Of a stretch of 64,000 bases of DNA, positions 35,702 to 45,585 are shown in pieces. The DNA lies in NCBI GenBank assembly GCA_015178975.1, contig WHVD01000017.1:868001-932000 (forward strand), given 5' to 3'. Both the position numbers and the translations under genes were made by a program. Every line of letters starts with the position of its first letter. Positions within the stretch are counted from its first letter, which is position 1. The notes under the pieces were generated by a model. It did not search any database, had not been told where the DNA came from, and was given only the letters and a program-made list of their open reading frames with translations. This DNA is from Hysterangium stoloniferum (lineage: Eukaryota > Basidiomycota > Agaricomycetes > Hysterangiales > Hysterangiaceae).

Positions 35702-36302
35702 TGTGTTCGTTACAAAAATCCACTGCACCCACTAGACACAAAAATCATCTGGTACTTTTGGTGTTGAATCAAACCTCAGAGCATCCCTTGCTCCTAGTAC
35801 ACATTCCCCCAACCTCCCAGAATAAAAATGCCAGACTTTGGAGCCCTCCTCATGACTCCTGGTCCACATGATGATATTAGACATGCAAAATAAAAACACT
35901 CTCCCCTGTGCTTGCAGTGAGAGCCTCCAGGTTTTTGGTAGATGATCCACTCATTGATGAATCAACCAGCTTTGGCATGGGACAAAAACATGTGATATGA
36001 CCTTTGCCATTGCATCTATAGCAGTTTCTCAGCCATTTCACAATTGGTGAGTCTGTTTTTGCTTTCAGGGCAAACTGATCATTAGTGTCCTTCTGGCCCT
36101 TCAAATGGCTCTCCTCTTCCACCAGTGCTGCAGAAATATCCTTGACAGTAAGTGATCCTACTTGCTGCATAAGAATGGTCACAACTGCACTAAACTCTGG
36201 AGCTAAACAATAGATACTGTAAGGACATCCAGCACATCCTCCTCATGTAATTTGACTCCAATTGCTCAAAGTTGTGAAGTGAGAGTCAGAATCCTGTGTA
36301 CA
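35702..36302 (-). pseudogene. Ty1/copia gag and protease relic
   Basis: On the minus strand from 36302 the peptide reads RILTLTSQLSVIGVKLHEED in broken frames, then PEFSAVVTILMQQVGSLT, DISAALVEEESHLKG and a CCHC zinc knuckle CYRCNGKGHITCFC (about 36020-35980). This is the order of a copia gag C-terminus. Further on, ECVLGARDALRF and a SSGCSGFL block (about 35720) look like a decayed DSGCS protease motif. Stops and frameshifts are frequent. It is truncated upstream by a Tc1-like element and downstream by the MULE. Confidence 0.6.
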
Positions 36303-37044
36303 TACAGTAGGCAACAAAACCATTTGGATGTTTCTTTGTTTTGAAAAGATCCTTTAGCATTAGCCCAAATTAAATTCTAAAAATTCTGAATAAATTATGA
36401 TAGATGCTCTAATATCACTAAATGTTGATTACATAACCATGATGTTATGTCCATTTATGGTGATGTAATAATAGGATCAATGAAGCTTGTACATCTGAAC
36501 AGTTTTGTTGCCAAGACTCACAAAGCAAAGAAGTGGTCTAAAAATATTCATGACTACATGACTTTACTTCCACAACCTAAAACCTAAACCTTAAACCCCA
36601 AAGTCACATGATTTGTTCATATTCAAGTATAAATACAAGGCCTTTTAGCATGCTTGTCCCCACAATTCACTATGCACACAATTCTCCCTGCTATTCATGA
36701 ACACATCATTACTCTGCCCCTCTCTAATGTCTTTGGGCACTCTATTCATCAGACCACTGGTGTTAGTATTGGAATTATCTCAAAAATGCACTCTAAATAC
36801 TGTCCTGAGGCTTTCAAGTCCTCAGGTGGTCATCCAACTAAGCTTACATATGCTGATATCAGCTATGCTAAGCATCTCATTTGCAGGCAGAAATCTGATA
36901 ATGCAGTGCAAGTTACCAAGTCTCTCCAGGATGTCACAAATAAGTCCCTCTCCTCCCAAACTGTTTGTCATGTCTTACACAAGGCTGGCCTAAAACCTGT
37001 GGTGAAGAAGAAGTGCCCTCTTCTGAGATGATCTCACAGGAGGG

Positions 37045-37950
37045 TGTTAAGAACTGAAAACTAACGGATGTCGGCTGGCCGACAGGGACCGAACGGAAGG
37101 ACTTGGCTTCAGCTTATGTGCTGCGCCCTTGCAAGTTACCGTCAGGTGTCCTTAAATTTCGGGCGGGTGAAAACTAGTCCTGTCAAGTAAACCTCTCGGT
37201 AAACTACCAATTGGAAACTGAAGGATAAGTTGAGGGTTGGGTTGAGGGGTCGGAGACCAAGAGTCGGAGGCTGAGAGAGTCAGAGGCTGAGAGAGTCGGA
37301 GACTGAGAGAGTCGGAGACTGAGAGTTGGAGACTGAGAGTGTCGGGGACTGAGAGTTGGAGATTAGAGGTTGAAGTCGTAAATGTAGGTTGAATCGTAAA
37401 TCGGATAGAGTCGGAATGTGGTGGTCGTATGGAGTCGGAAATTAGAGGGTATCTAAGTCGATCTAAGTCGATATTCTAAGTTGATATTCTGATTGTTCAA
37501 TAACTACATTTACAGTGGGTTTATATATGAGTTATCGGCGTCTAGAAACTACTAACTAACTAAGGGAAGAGTGGAAAATGGCATTGACAAATAAGCTTGA
37601 CTAGGAACCGGAAGGTTACGATAAGATCGGAAGACGAGATTTAGCCGAGAGCGGGATTACAAGAAAAGGGAATAGTCCACGGGCTACAGGTATATATGGG
37701 CATATGTGAAACATGGAGTAAAACGGATCATCATAATGAAAGGGGACGTATCAAAGCATAACCAGATGGTAGAGTATATTTTGACAGGGGCGTAAATGAG
37801 GTTTGATCGCCGTGAAGGTATACATCAGTGTCGGTATTCCGAAGGTTGCCGAAATGATGACTTGATCAATAACTTGGAACATCGATAGACTGTAGTATTC
37901 TCGGAGACCATCAGGTTGCGACATGGGTTGGTTACGACACGGTCGTAACA
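37045..37950. mobile_element. Solo LTR, family A, 906 bp, inside Tc1-like element 1
   Basis: It runs from TGTTAAGAACTGAAAACT to ACGACACGGTCGTAACA and is flanked by exact GAGGG duplications (37040-37044, 37951-37955). It has the same orientation as the copy at 33514. It contains an internal expansion of about 12-mers (GAGAGAGTCGGAGACT and variants, about 37255-37370) that accounts for its greater length. Confidence 0.92.
37255..37370. repeat. Short tandem repeat array in the LTR
   Basis: Imperfect repeats of GAGACTGAGAGAGTCG occur about eight times. They are absent or reduced in the other family A copies, so the array expanded in this copy. Confidence 0.8.
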
Positions 37951-38805
37951 GAGGGAGAGGCTACAGTGGGCAAAGAGACATCAGAAGTACACTCTGGAGG
38001 ACTGGAAGAGAGTTGTATTCTCTTATGAGACCAAAATCAATCATCTTGGGTCAGATGGAAGGAAGTGGGTGTAGAAAAGGTGGTGGGAGAGGTTGACTGA
38101 CAGGCAGGTGGAGGGAACATTGAAGTTTGGTGGTGGTAGTGGGGCTGCATACTTTGGGAAGGCATTGGATATGCCACTAGAATTGAAGGGAAGATGGATT
38201 CACAGCTTTACTGCTCCATCTTGGAGGATGAACTTCAGCAATCCCTTGAGTTTTACAAAAAAACTCCATCTGATATCATCTTCTAGCAGGATAATGATCC
38301 AAAGCATACTAGCAAACTAGCTCAAAAGTGGTTTGATGACCATGGCTACACTGTTATGAAATAGCCAGCACAGTCTCCAGATCTAAACCCTCGAAAAGGA
38401 GGCTAGCTGACTATGAAACACCACCTAGTGAAGTGGAGGAGCTTTGGGAGCACTGTCAAGTGGAATGGGAAAAGATACCAAAGGAGGTGAGTCAGAACTT
38501 GATAGAGAGTATGCCTAGAAGAGTAGAAGTTGTAATTAAGGCCAAGGGAGGGTATACCAAGTACTAGTTTAGTATATAGGGTTTATAAAATACAGGCAAC
38601 AAAACCATTCAGATGTACAAGCTTCATTAATCCTATTATTACATCACCATAAATGGACATATGACATCATGGTTATGTAATCAACATTCAGTGATATTAG
38701 AGCATCTATCATAATTTATTCAGAATTTTTAGAATTTAATTTGGGCTAATGCTAAAGGATCTTTTTAAAACAAAGAAAATCTGAACAGTTTTGTTGCCTA
38801 CTGTA

Positions 38806-39740
38806 ACTGGCAATGGTATTACCAGTAGTTAGGTATATACATAATCTAGCTATTTGTACTATACATGTTTGCAATGAGTTCCCATGTACCCAACTCAAGC
38901 CAAACATGCTGCAAACTGTAAAAGTCAAACTAAACATTTCTATTACTCAATAGGCACCAGGGAATTGAGATATATGAGAATAACATTTTGTGTATTTCTT
39001 ACACAACAAACATAGAAGTCCCAATACCCAGTCAATCAATGGATTGTAGCAGGTTGTGAAGAGTGGTGGAAGTTCTGACTGTTCTATATATGAAGAAATG
39101 AGTAGAATGGGAAGAAGGATGATTTGAGTGGAGGCCTCAACTGCTATAGTTCGAGGCCAGAAGTGTTCGCTAGCTCAGATAATGCTACCTATGTGGTAGC
39201 TGACACGTTACCCTGATCACCGCTCACTGTAGACCTAGTTTGTGTCTTACAAGTGGTGGTGCTTGGGTAAAAGTGTGTTTGAGTTTTATTTGGTGCCAAG
39301 TGCACCCACAAGTATACACAAAGCTTCGAACTAATGAAATGGTGCAATACTCGAAGAATATAAAGGATAGAAAAATATGAATAAAATGTGTAAAATATAA
39401 ATAAAATAAAAGGAGTGTTTTACCACAATGAAACTGTGGTAAAAGCATACTCCTCACACAGGTGAGCCAGTCATATCCAAGGACAACTGCGCAACTTGAG
39501 TCCCAATTTGTCATGTAGAAAGTGACATGCTGAAGAGTTCCACACAGAAAAGTGACCAAAAGGTCACAAACCTGAGTGATAACACTATTGCTAGTGCCAT
39601 CAAAGAGTCAGAGGGGGACTAGGTCAACCAGTTAGGTCTTGAGTTTGTGAGTGGTGAGGAAATTGGTGAGAATGAAGCAATCAGTTCAACCTGAGTCTAC
39701 CAAGGCTCTGAATTTTAAAGGGGTGAATGCTGAGGATAAG
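38806..39740 (-). pseudogene. Ty3/gypsy retropepsin region, relic
   Basis: On the minus strand the aspartic protease core reads RALVDSG, a stop, then TDCFILTNFL (about 39.70-39.66 kb), with LFDGTSNSVITQV (about 39.59 kb), HVTFYMTNWDSSCAVVLGYD (about 39.53-39.47 kb) and WLT. The family B solo LTR interrupts at this point. After it, CYNPLIDWVLG continues the same frame down to 38.98 kb. The DSG, VVLGY.WL and YNPLIDW motifs are those of fungal gypsy pol. It is cut off by Tc1-like element 1 at 38805. Confidence 0.8.
39055..39458. mobile_element. Solo LTR, family B, 404 bp, inside gypsy protease
   Basis: It runs from TGTGAAGAGTGGTGGAAG to GCATACTCCTCACA, with CAGGT duplicated on both sides (39050-39054, 39459-39463). 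A second copy of the same family lies at 47206-47679 in the same orientation. Removing the LTR and one CAGGT rejoins the gypsy frame. Confidence 0.9.
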
Positions 39741-40438
39741 GTAATGAAAAGAAAATTAGAGTCCAAAAGAGGGGATGGATTGAATTGGAAGGCCATAGTT
39801 AACAGTTACTATAGCAAGCTTGAGTTTGAATATATTGTTAAGATCTAAAGGCTAAAGACAAAAGGGGGAGTGATGTCAGAGGGCTGACAGGTATTTCATA
39901 CTTAGCTGGGAGGTCTGGTCTTACAAAACAAGTGGAGCTTGGCTTCAACTTATGTATTGTGCCCTCACATAAACTGTTAGAGTGCTCTGGTATTTTGGAA
40001 GAGCAAGTAGTACAATTTTTAGGCTGAAGATGATACTTAACTGAATCAACTGGAAGCCAAAATGCTAAGGATCATGAGGATAAGAGTCATGGCTGGCCAA
40101 TGACATCTACAAGAGTATTAGGAGCAAGCAAAGGGGCTTAAACACAAAAGGGGTAATCTAAGTCAATATTTGAACTGGAGAACTATAGCATAATGAGAGG
40201 GTCTTTATACAAATGTATGATGGATCATCAGAAGGCTGATCAAGGAAGCAAGAAGTTGTGACAGGTTAAGGGTGTGGGAAAAGGAACAAGGATCAAACTA
40301 AGACTAAATGTGATGAAACACAAATATTCTAAAAGTTGTGAGGTGGCAAATAAAACATACACATCAAATTAGTGACAGAAGAGCATCAGAACAGGGATGG
40401 GACAGAATGACTAAAAGGTAATCTACAGAGAAAACATG
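39741..40438. other. Decayed retroelement sequence with a probable old LTR
   Basis: From about 39871 (TGATGTCAGAGGGCTGACAGG) the sequence resembles family A LTRs, including CTTGGCTTCAACTTATGTATTG (about 39932-39953). It may end near 40262 (AAGTTGTGACA), but no target duplication is visible. The remainder is CG-poor and unassigned. Confidence 0.4.
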
Positions 40439-40821
40439 TGTTAGGGTGTGGTGACACCATGGTCAGGGATACCAATAGTGAGATGCCTGAGGGTTATGAG
40501 GGTAAAACCAAGTTGTGGGGTTTCCAGAGAAACCCACAGATAATCTGGTGGGACTTGGCTTCAGCTTATAGGCTGCACCCTCATGAGATCATGGTGTCCA
40601 ATTTCAAACAGGCAGATAGAAAACCCAGGGAGTTTGGGAGTAGTCAATAGGTTGATAGGTTGGGAGGCCAGTCAGAAGGCCTGTGGGCTCCAATGAGGTC
40701 AATAGCATTGTGTTTCAAAGATGAGAGATGGGGATAGAGCAGGATATATGATAAGTTACTGGGGAAGAACTAAGTTGATTTTCTGACCAGATTGTATGTA
40801 CAACATTAGCTAGACTATATA

Positions 40822-42041
40822 CAGTGAGGGACAAAACCCTTCCAATGATTTTTAATTGTGCAAATATTCTTGAATAACTCAAGAATCACTGTAGATACAG
40901 ATCTTAAATTTGGTGGTTGGTTAGGTCTATATGCTATCTATATGCCCTTAAAATATTATGACATGAGCATTAGTATTTTCCACACTATAAACAAAACACT
41001 AATAAAATCACATTGGAAGGGTTTTGTCCCTTATAAAAAGAACACAAATCAATCAATCTGGTACTTGGTATAGCTTCCCTTGGTCTTCAAAACAGCCTCA
41101 ACCCTTCTAGGCATACTCTCTCTCAATTTCTGACAAGTAGAGGCAGGGATCTTCTCCCACTCTGTCTGAACCATCTCCCACAACTCATGAATACTCTTGG
41201 GTGCCACTTCATACTCTCCCAGCCTCTTTTTGAGGTAATACCAGAGGTGTTTAATTGGATTAAGGTTCAGCAGACTGAGGTGGCAATACCATGACCACAA
41301 ATTCATTGTCTTTAAACCAATTGGTGGCCTTCTTGCTCTTGTGTTTGGGGTCATTGTTTTGCTGAAAGACCACATCTTCTGTGTTCTTGCCATAATACTC
41401 CATGGTTGCTTGAAGTTCATCTTCCAGAATGCTAACATAAAGATCAGTATCCATCCTTCCATCAATCTTGGTGGAATATCCTGGTCCTTCCCACAACATA
41501 GAGCCCCACAACATCAGATTTCCTCCTCCAAACTTGACTGTACCCTCAACCAGCCTATCACTGAGCCCCTCTCCTGCCCTCTTCCACACTCACTTCCTCC
41601 CATCTGACCCCAAACAATTGATTTTTGTCTCATCTGACCAAAAACCCTCTTCCAATCATCCACAGTCTAGTCCTTGTGTGCCAGAGCAAAGTCCATCCTT
41701 GCCCTCCTATGCATGGTTAACCTGAGCAGGAGTAAGAGCTTTCAAGGTGTAGAATGTTGAGTTGTGGGGATGTTATTGAACTAGAAAGTGAACAGCTATA
41801 TATATATATCTAAATTTGACAGGTCACTTGATTAAACAAAACCTTTCCAATGTGATTTTATTATTATTTTATTTATGGCACAGGAAATACTAATGCTTAT
41901 GTCATAATATTTTAAGGGTATATAGATAACATATAGACCTAAGCACCCACCAAATTTCAGATCTGTAGCTACAGTGATTCTTGAGTTATTCAAGAATCTT
42001 TGTACAACTAAAAATCATTGGAAGGGTTTTGTCCCTCACTG
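40822..42041 (-). mobile_element. Tc1/mariner-like element 2, internally deleted
   Basis: The ends CAGTGAGGGACAAAACCCTT and AAGGGTTTTGTCCCTCACTG are perfect inverted repeats, flanked by TA (40820-40821, 42042-42043). The inverted repeats are about 200 bp, with an inner GGAAGGGTTTTGTCCCTTAT motif at about 41015-41035. At 1220 bp it is about 370 bp shorter than its relatives. The N-terminal half of the transposase gene is missing. Confidence 0.88.
41049..41665 (-). pseudogene. Tc1-like transposase fragment (catalytic domain only)
   Basis: On the minus strand the fragment starts at SDETKINCLGSDGRK (first catalytic Asp, about 41640), meets a TGA, then continues VWKRAGEGLSDRL, GGGNLMLWGSMLW, QQNNDPKHKSKKA (second Asp). 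After a frameshift it reads LNLNPIKHLWYYLKKRL and SMPRRVEAVLKTKG. The third catalytic acidic residue is changed to Lys (NPIEHLW became NPIKHLW). The helix-turn-helix region is deleted. Confidence 0.8.
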
Positions 42042-42275
42042 TAGACTGTGGAATGTATGCAATACCAAATCCAGTAATAATAAAGATCAAAACAAGTAAT
42101 CATGAAACAAGACAAGTAAACACCAAACTAGGTGTTAGGGATGGAACAGAATGGAAGTGGGGTGCAAAACATGACAGGTCATTTGACCATAACGAGAATG
42201 GGGCACAGTTAGAGAGCTGACAGGTTGTCCGGGCAGAGTCCAGTGACTGGTGCATGGGACAGAGTCAGATATAGA

Positions 42276-43189
42276 CAGGTTTTGTTCAAGTATTTGAGGT
42301 AATCTACAAGCCTGGAGATCACAGTGCGAGGACTCTCTACATTGGGGAGCGTAGCCACTAAGAGTAGAGGGGTGTAGGTATTAAACCAGTGATATTGCTA
42401 GGCTTCTAGATGAGGATCCTACTCCTCAGCTAGACTAACTATATACTACATACATGGTCTGTGCACTGGTCTGTGCACGATGGCGTGCTACAGATCTAGT
42501 GAACACTAAACTAAATATACAGTATCACATGATATGAACCAGTCAGATCTATACAGTCACAAGATGAGATATAAGATTAGACTAAGCATGTATCTCATAT
42601 TCTAACAGGTTTGATGTGTGCAGGTCCTGGCAGGCACTCTGGTTGTGACTGTACTTTGGGTACCATATAGAGGGTCGGGTACATATAAGGTGGAGTCCAG
42701 TGCCAGTGGGTTTTCCAGTTAATGTAGCCTGGTAGGTATAGAGAGTCAGGTGCATGTGGGATGGGCTCTGGAGCCTGGTGGGTTTTCCCATCCTAACAAC
42801 AGGATGAATTAATACTTCATCAAACAAGGCATTCATACTTGGTATAGTCAAAGATCTTTGATTAACTATTATTGAGAGAAATTTGATTTGTGTCAATATG
42901 AAAGATGAGATGCAGTATATATGGGAAATAGAACAATAGATGATAGACAAAAGGAAATGGAACAAAGAGAACAATGGAGTGGTAGGGTGATTTACCATTG
43001 TCAAAGATGTGTATCATGTGCCTCCATCAGAGACCATGAACAAAGTAATTTGTCCAAGACATCTCTTATTGTTTATTCATGAGTCTGAGCAAGCAAAAGA
43101 ATTATATTGCATTGCCACCACTCTTTTATGTGACCAGAAATCAATTGGGCCATGCTCAAGCCAAGACCTTTAGGTGAAGTGAAGGTCCA
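42276..43189. other. Transposon-derived spacer with an imperfect 70-bp repeat
   Basis: Two imperfect copies of a unit of about 68 bp (TAGAG(G/A)GTC(G/A)GGT(A/G)CAT...GGTGGGTTTTCC) lie at about 42668-42790. The rest is CG-poor with no recognisable coding sequence; it may be the 3' end of the YR retroelement relic to the right. Confidence 0.4.
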
Positions 43190-43500
43190 GCAGGTAGAGA
43201 GATTGAACATTGGGAATGGCCCAATGAAGATAAGTGGAGAGGTTGGGAACTTGTGAGTGAGAGGAATCAATGTAGAGCTTGTAGGCATCACTATGCCAGC
43301 ACCCCATTAGTTGAATGTCATATTCAGTGAAACCACTTTAGCAGCAGAAGAGGCAGCACCTCGATGGAAAAAATGCCCAGTAAAAATAGTGGGGTCAAAG
43401 CCAGCAACATGCAGGAGTGCCTTAATAGAGGTAATTAATTGAAATAATGGAGTGGGGAGCCATCATTGTTACAAAACAGAGGGGAGCTGGGGGAATGGGT
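43190..43500 (-). pseudogene. Tyrosine recombinase C-terminal catalytic fragment
   Basis: On the minus strand the peptide TPLFQLITSIKALLHVAGFD, then PTIFTGHFFHRGAASSAAK, and after a frameshift EYDIQLMGCWHSDAYKLYID, follows the YR pattern G-H-x-F-x-R-G, G-R/C-W-x-S-D-A-Y-x-x-Y. The conserved Arg in the GRW motif is Cys here, and the frameshift separates the H-R box from the catalytic Tyr. Confidence 0.75.
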
Positions 43501-43676
43501 GTGAAGACCCATTCCTGGGAACTCCACAGAGTATCCTCTAGATATTATATTAGGTTCCGAACCACCTTCTGGACCAGTATCAAGATCCAGAATCCACCAG
43601 AACCCAACCCTCATCCCTCAAGTACCCTTTGACTCACATCCCATTCTGTCAGTCTGCCTCCTGACTAGACACCTTC

Positions 43677-44514
43677 TGTTATGACCTGGAATCCATCGGA
43701 CTCTGCCCTTTGACATTTGACTTCTTTACATGTTCTTGGTTATCTCCCAGACTGGACTCTGACCAGACCCCCCACATTTTGTTATACATACATGCTTCTT
43801 TAATCTTTGACTCCACCTTATCTGCACCCAACTCTCTATATCATACCCATCAAGGTACAGTTGCAACTGGAGTACCCACCAGAAACTGTACACCAACCTG
43901 CTTACACCCAACACTCTGTATCTCATGGACCAGTCACCAGACCCCCAGCCAGACTCCCAAGAACCCCTCTAACAGAGCCCTGCTCCCGTTATGGCCTAAT
44001 GACCTGTCTAGTTTGTTCTCCACTTCCATTCCATCCTGTTCTAAATTCCCAGTTTAGTATTTACTTGTTTCATTTTATGTTTAATTGTTCTGCCCCTCAT
44101 CATTACCAGATTTGGTATTATTACATTTCAAAATCTATATAAGTCTTCCATACTCATGTACTTACTCTCTAGTTTCAATCTCGAACTAGTTACACCCCAA
44201 ATATGTCCTGATCCAGTCTCTACTCCTCTTGTCTGTCTGCATACTCAATTCCCAGAACTCCTGGAATCTACATCTTCCTTGTAGGTATTCTGTCAGCTCA
44301 AAATATAGACACCTGAATGAGTGTACAAGGGTGCAGCACATGTAAGCTGAAGCCAAGTCCATCCCAGTACTCTGGTAATTTCTGATACCCCTTGTACTAA
44401 TCCCCAGAAACTCCATGGACTATTACCCAGGGACTCCATGGGACATTCCTGGAAGGTGTTCAGAATATTACTGGAAACTCCACAGGCTTAAGGAGATCCT
44501 TTCAGAACTTAACA
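43677..44514. mobile_element. Family A LTR, reverse orientation, 838 bp
   Basis: It starts TGTTATGACCTGGAATCC and ends CAGAACTTAACA, the complement of the family A ends. It carries AAGCTGAAGCCAAGTCC (about 44347-44363). No matching flanking 5-mers were found (CCTTC versus ATGGG), so either it is old or one boundary is wrong. Sequence at 43510-43676 also has LTR-like composition and may be part of another copy. Confidence 0.7.
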
Positions 44515-44825
44515 ATGGGGATCAGTAGTGAACAGATATTTAAGGACATGCACAGTGCAAGTGGTTGCAGCAATGGCATCTATGAATATGGTAACTCCCT
44601 TTTGGAATGGGTCAGTCTTACATAGAAGTGGGAAAAGTCATGCTGATATACAATGGATTGGCAAAGTCAGACAGGAATGAGATGCTGCTACACATCCATC
44701 AGGTAGGCAGAGGGATCGAAAGTCATGAATTTGTTGCCCATAACAATGAATTCTCCATATCTAAGGAATGCCACAAAAGCAAGCTATATGCTTGCATCAA
44801 TGTTGATGGCATCCAGGGAAGACCC

Positions 44826-45224
44826 TGAATTGGAGTATGAGACTAGGTGTTGGAGAATGGGAGGGTGATGGGTGCAACAAGGTGGTGGGCTCATTCACCA
44901 AAGTAATGTTTGATATTCTAGATGACCTGCTGGATGAGAGGGGCTTCAACAGCCTCAAAGGGAAGGTCATAATTGACATGGAGGGATTTAACATGCCCAA
45001 AGTATGACTTGATTGTTGATGACTTGACATGTGAGGCTGAGATGGGCAACCCACTCAACAATGGTGGTTTTGTTTGCAGGCAGGAATGACTGATCCTGGT
45101 TGAGGTGGGACTGGGTGACAAAGTCAATAAAGGACTGCTGGCCTGTACTGTAGGTTTTCTGAGTGCTGTTGGCAATGCTATACCAGAGGAAGAAGGTGAC
45201 AGATGGGGAGAGGTGAGCATTCAT
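44826..45224 (-). pseudogene. Tyrosine recombinase N-terminal (SAM-like) fragment
   Basis: The minus-strand peptide LWYSIANSTQKTYSTGQQSF, continuing IDFVTQSHLN, matches the core-binding domain start of YR retroelement recombinases (W..S.A.ST...Y..G...F..F). It is followed by PANKTTIVEWVAHLSLTC and, after a frameshift, KSLHVNYDLPFEAVEAPLIQ. It lies directly upstream of the reverse family A LTR and the catalytic fragment. Confidence 0.75.
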
Positions 45225-45349
45225 CTGATACCAACAATTAGGGGGTCACTCAAGCAGCTCTGCAGATTTAAAGAGAGGCAAAGGGTGAATAAGCAGGCAT
45301 ATTGAAAATGAGAAGCAGAATCACCAAGTGCATTCATCTCAGAAGAAAA

Positions 45350-45585
45350 CTAAGAAGAAGAAAAGGAAAACCTTAGAAATAATGTGAGCATGATAATATT
45401 GCAGACAATGGTCATTGTGAAACAGGCACAGGTAATTTCCTTAGCAAGGGAAGCAACAATGGCTGAGTTGTCAATATGAAAGATCACATGATACCTGGAC
45501 CATAGGGAACCCCATCATAGAATGGCCTGTAATACTGCATAAAATTCCTTGAATTTTATATCACAATCATAGAACTGATAAGGTA
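45350..45585 (-). pseudogene. RNase H fragment of the YR retroelement
   Basis: The minus-strand peptide DIKFKEFYAVLQAIL, a stop, then WGSLWSRYHVIFHIDNSAIV contains the RNase H glutamate helix (KEFYAV) and the third catalytic Asp (HIDNSAIV). The first Asp lies on the far side of Tc1-like element 3, in VVHVFTDGGHKGIGGVF at about 47.75-47.69 kb. Confidence 0.75.

Larger units (their letters stand above)
36672..38567 (+). pseudogene. Tc1-like transposase pseudogene, split by an LTR
   Basis: The N-terminal part (start MHTILPAIHEHI at 36672) holds the paired helix-turn-helix DNA-binding region with GHSIHQTTGVSIGIISKMHS and SSGGHPTKL. It stops at 37029-37031 just before the LTR. After the LTR the catalytic domain resumes (SYETKINHLGSDGRKW, where Tyr replaces the first catalytic Asp), then NDPKHTSKLAQKW and AQSPDLNP, ending in ESMPRRVEV...KYTKY-type sequence at 38565. 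Multiple stops and frameshifts are present. Confidence 0.8.
36305..38803 (+). mobile_element. Tc1/mariner-like element 1 (about 210-bp inverted repeats)
   Basis: It begins CAGTAGGCAACAAAACCATT and ends with the complement GTTTTGTTGCCTACTG, flanked by TA on both sides (36303-36304, 38804-38805). The inverted repeats extend about 210 bp (36305-36515 and 38594-38803), and their inner ends again carry the GTTTTGTTGCC motif. Without the nested LTR and its duplication the element is 1588 bp. It carries a dead transposase gene. Confidence 0.88.
40439..42275. mobile_element. Diverged family A LTR, split by Tc1-like element 2
   Basis: It starts TGTTAGGGTGTGGTGACACC and includes GAAACCCACAGATAATCTGG and GGACTTGGCTTCAGCTTA. 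It is interrupted at 40822-42041 by a Tc1-like element and continues after it. Positions 42042-42275 align with the complement of the LTR at 60132-60950 (GACTGTGGAATGTATGCAAT..., AATCCAGTAATAATAA, TGACAGGTCATTTGAC). The far end diverges, so the right boundary is uncertain. CG sites of the 60-kb copy appear here as TG or CA. Confidence 0.65.

Noticed and set aside
35335..35871. 178-codon plus-strand frame with repeated VVFVDMLFIWFRW
   Set aside because: It is created by the 42-bp tandem repeat and lies antisense to the MULE N-terminus and copia relic.
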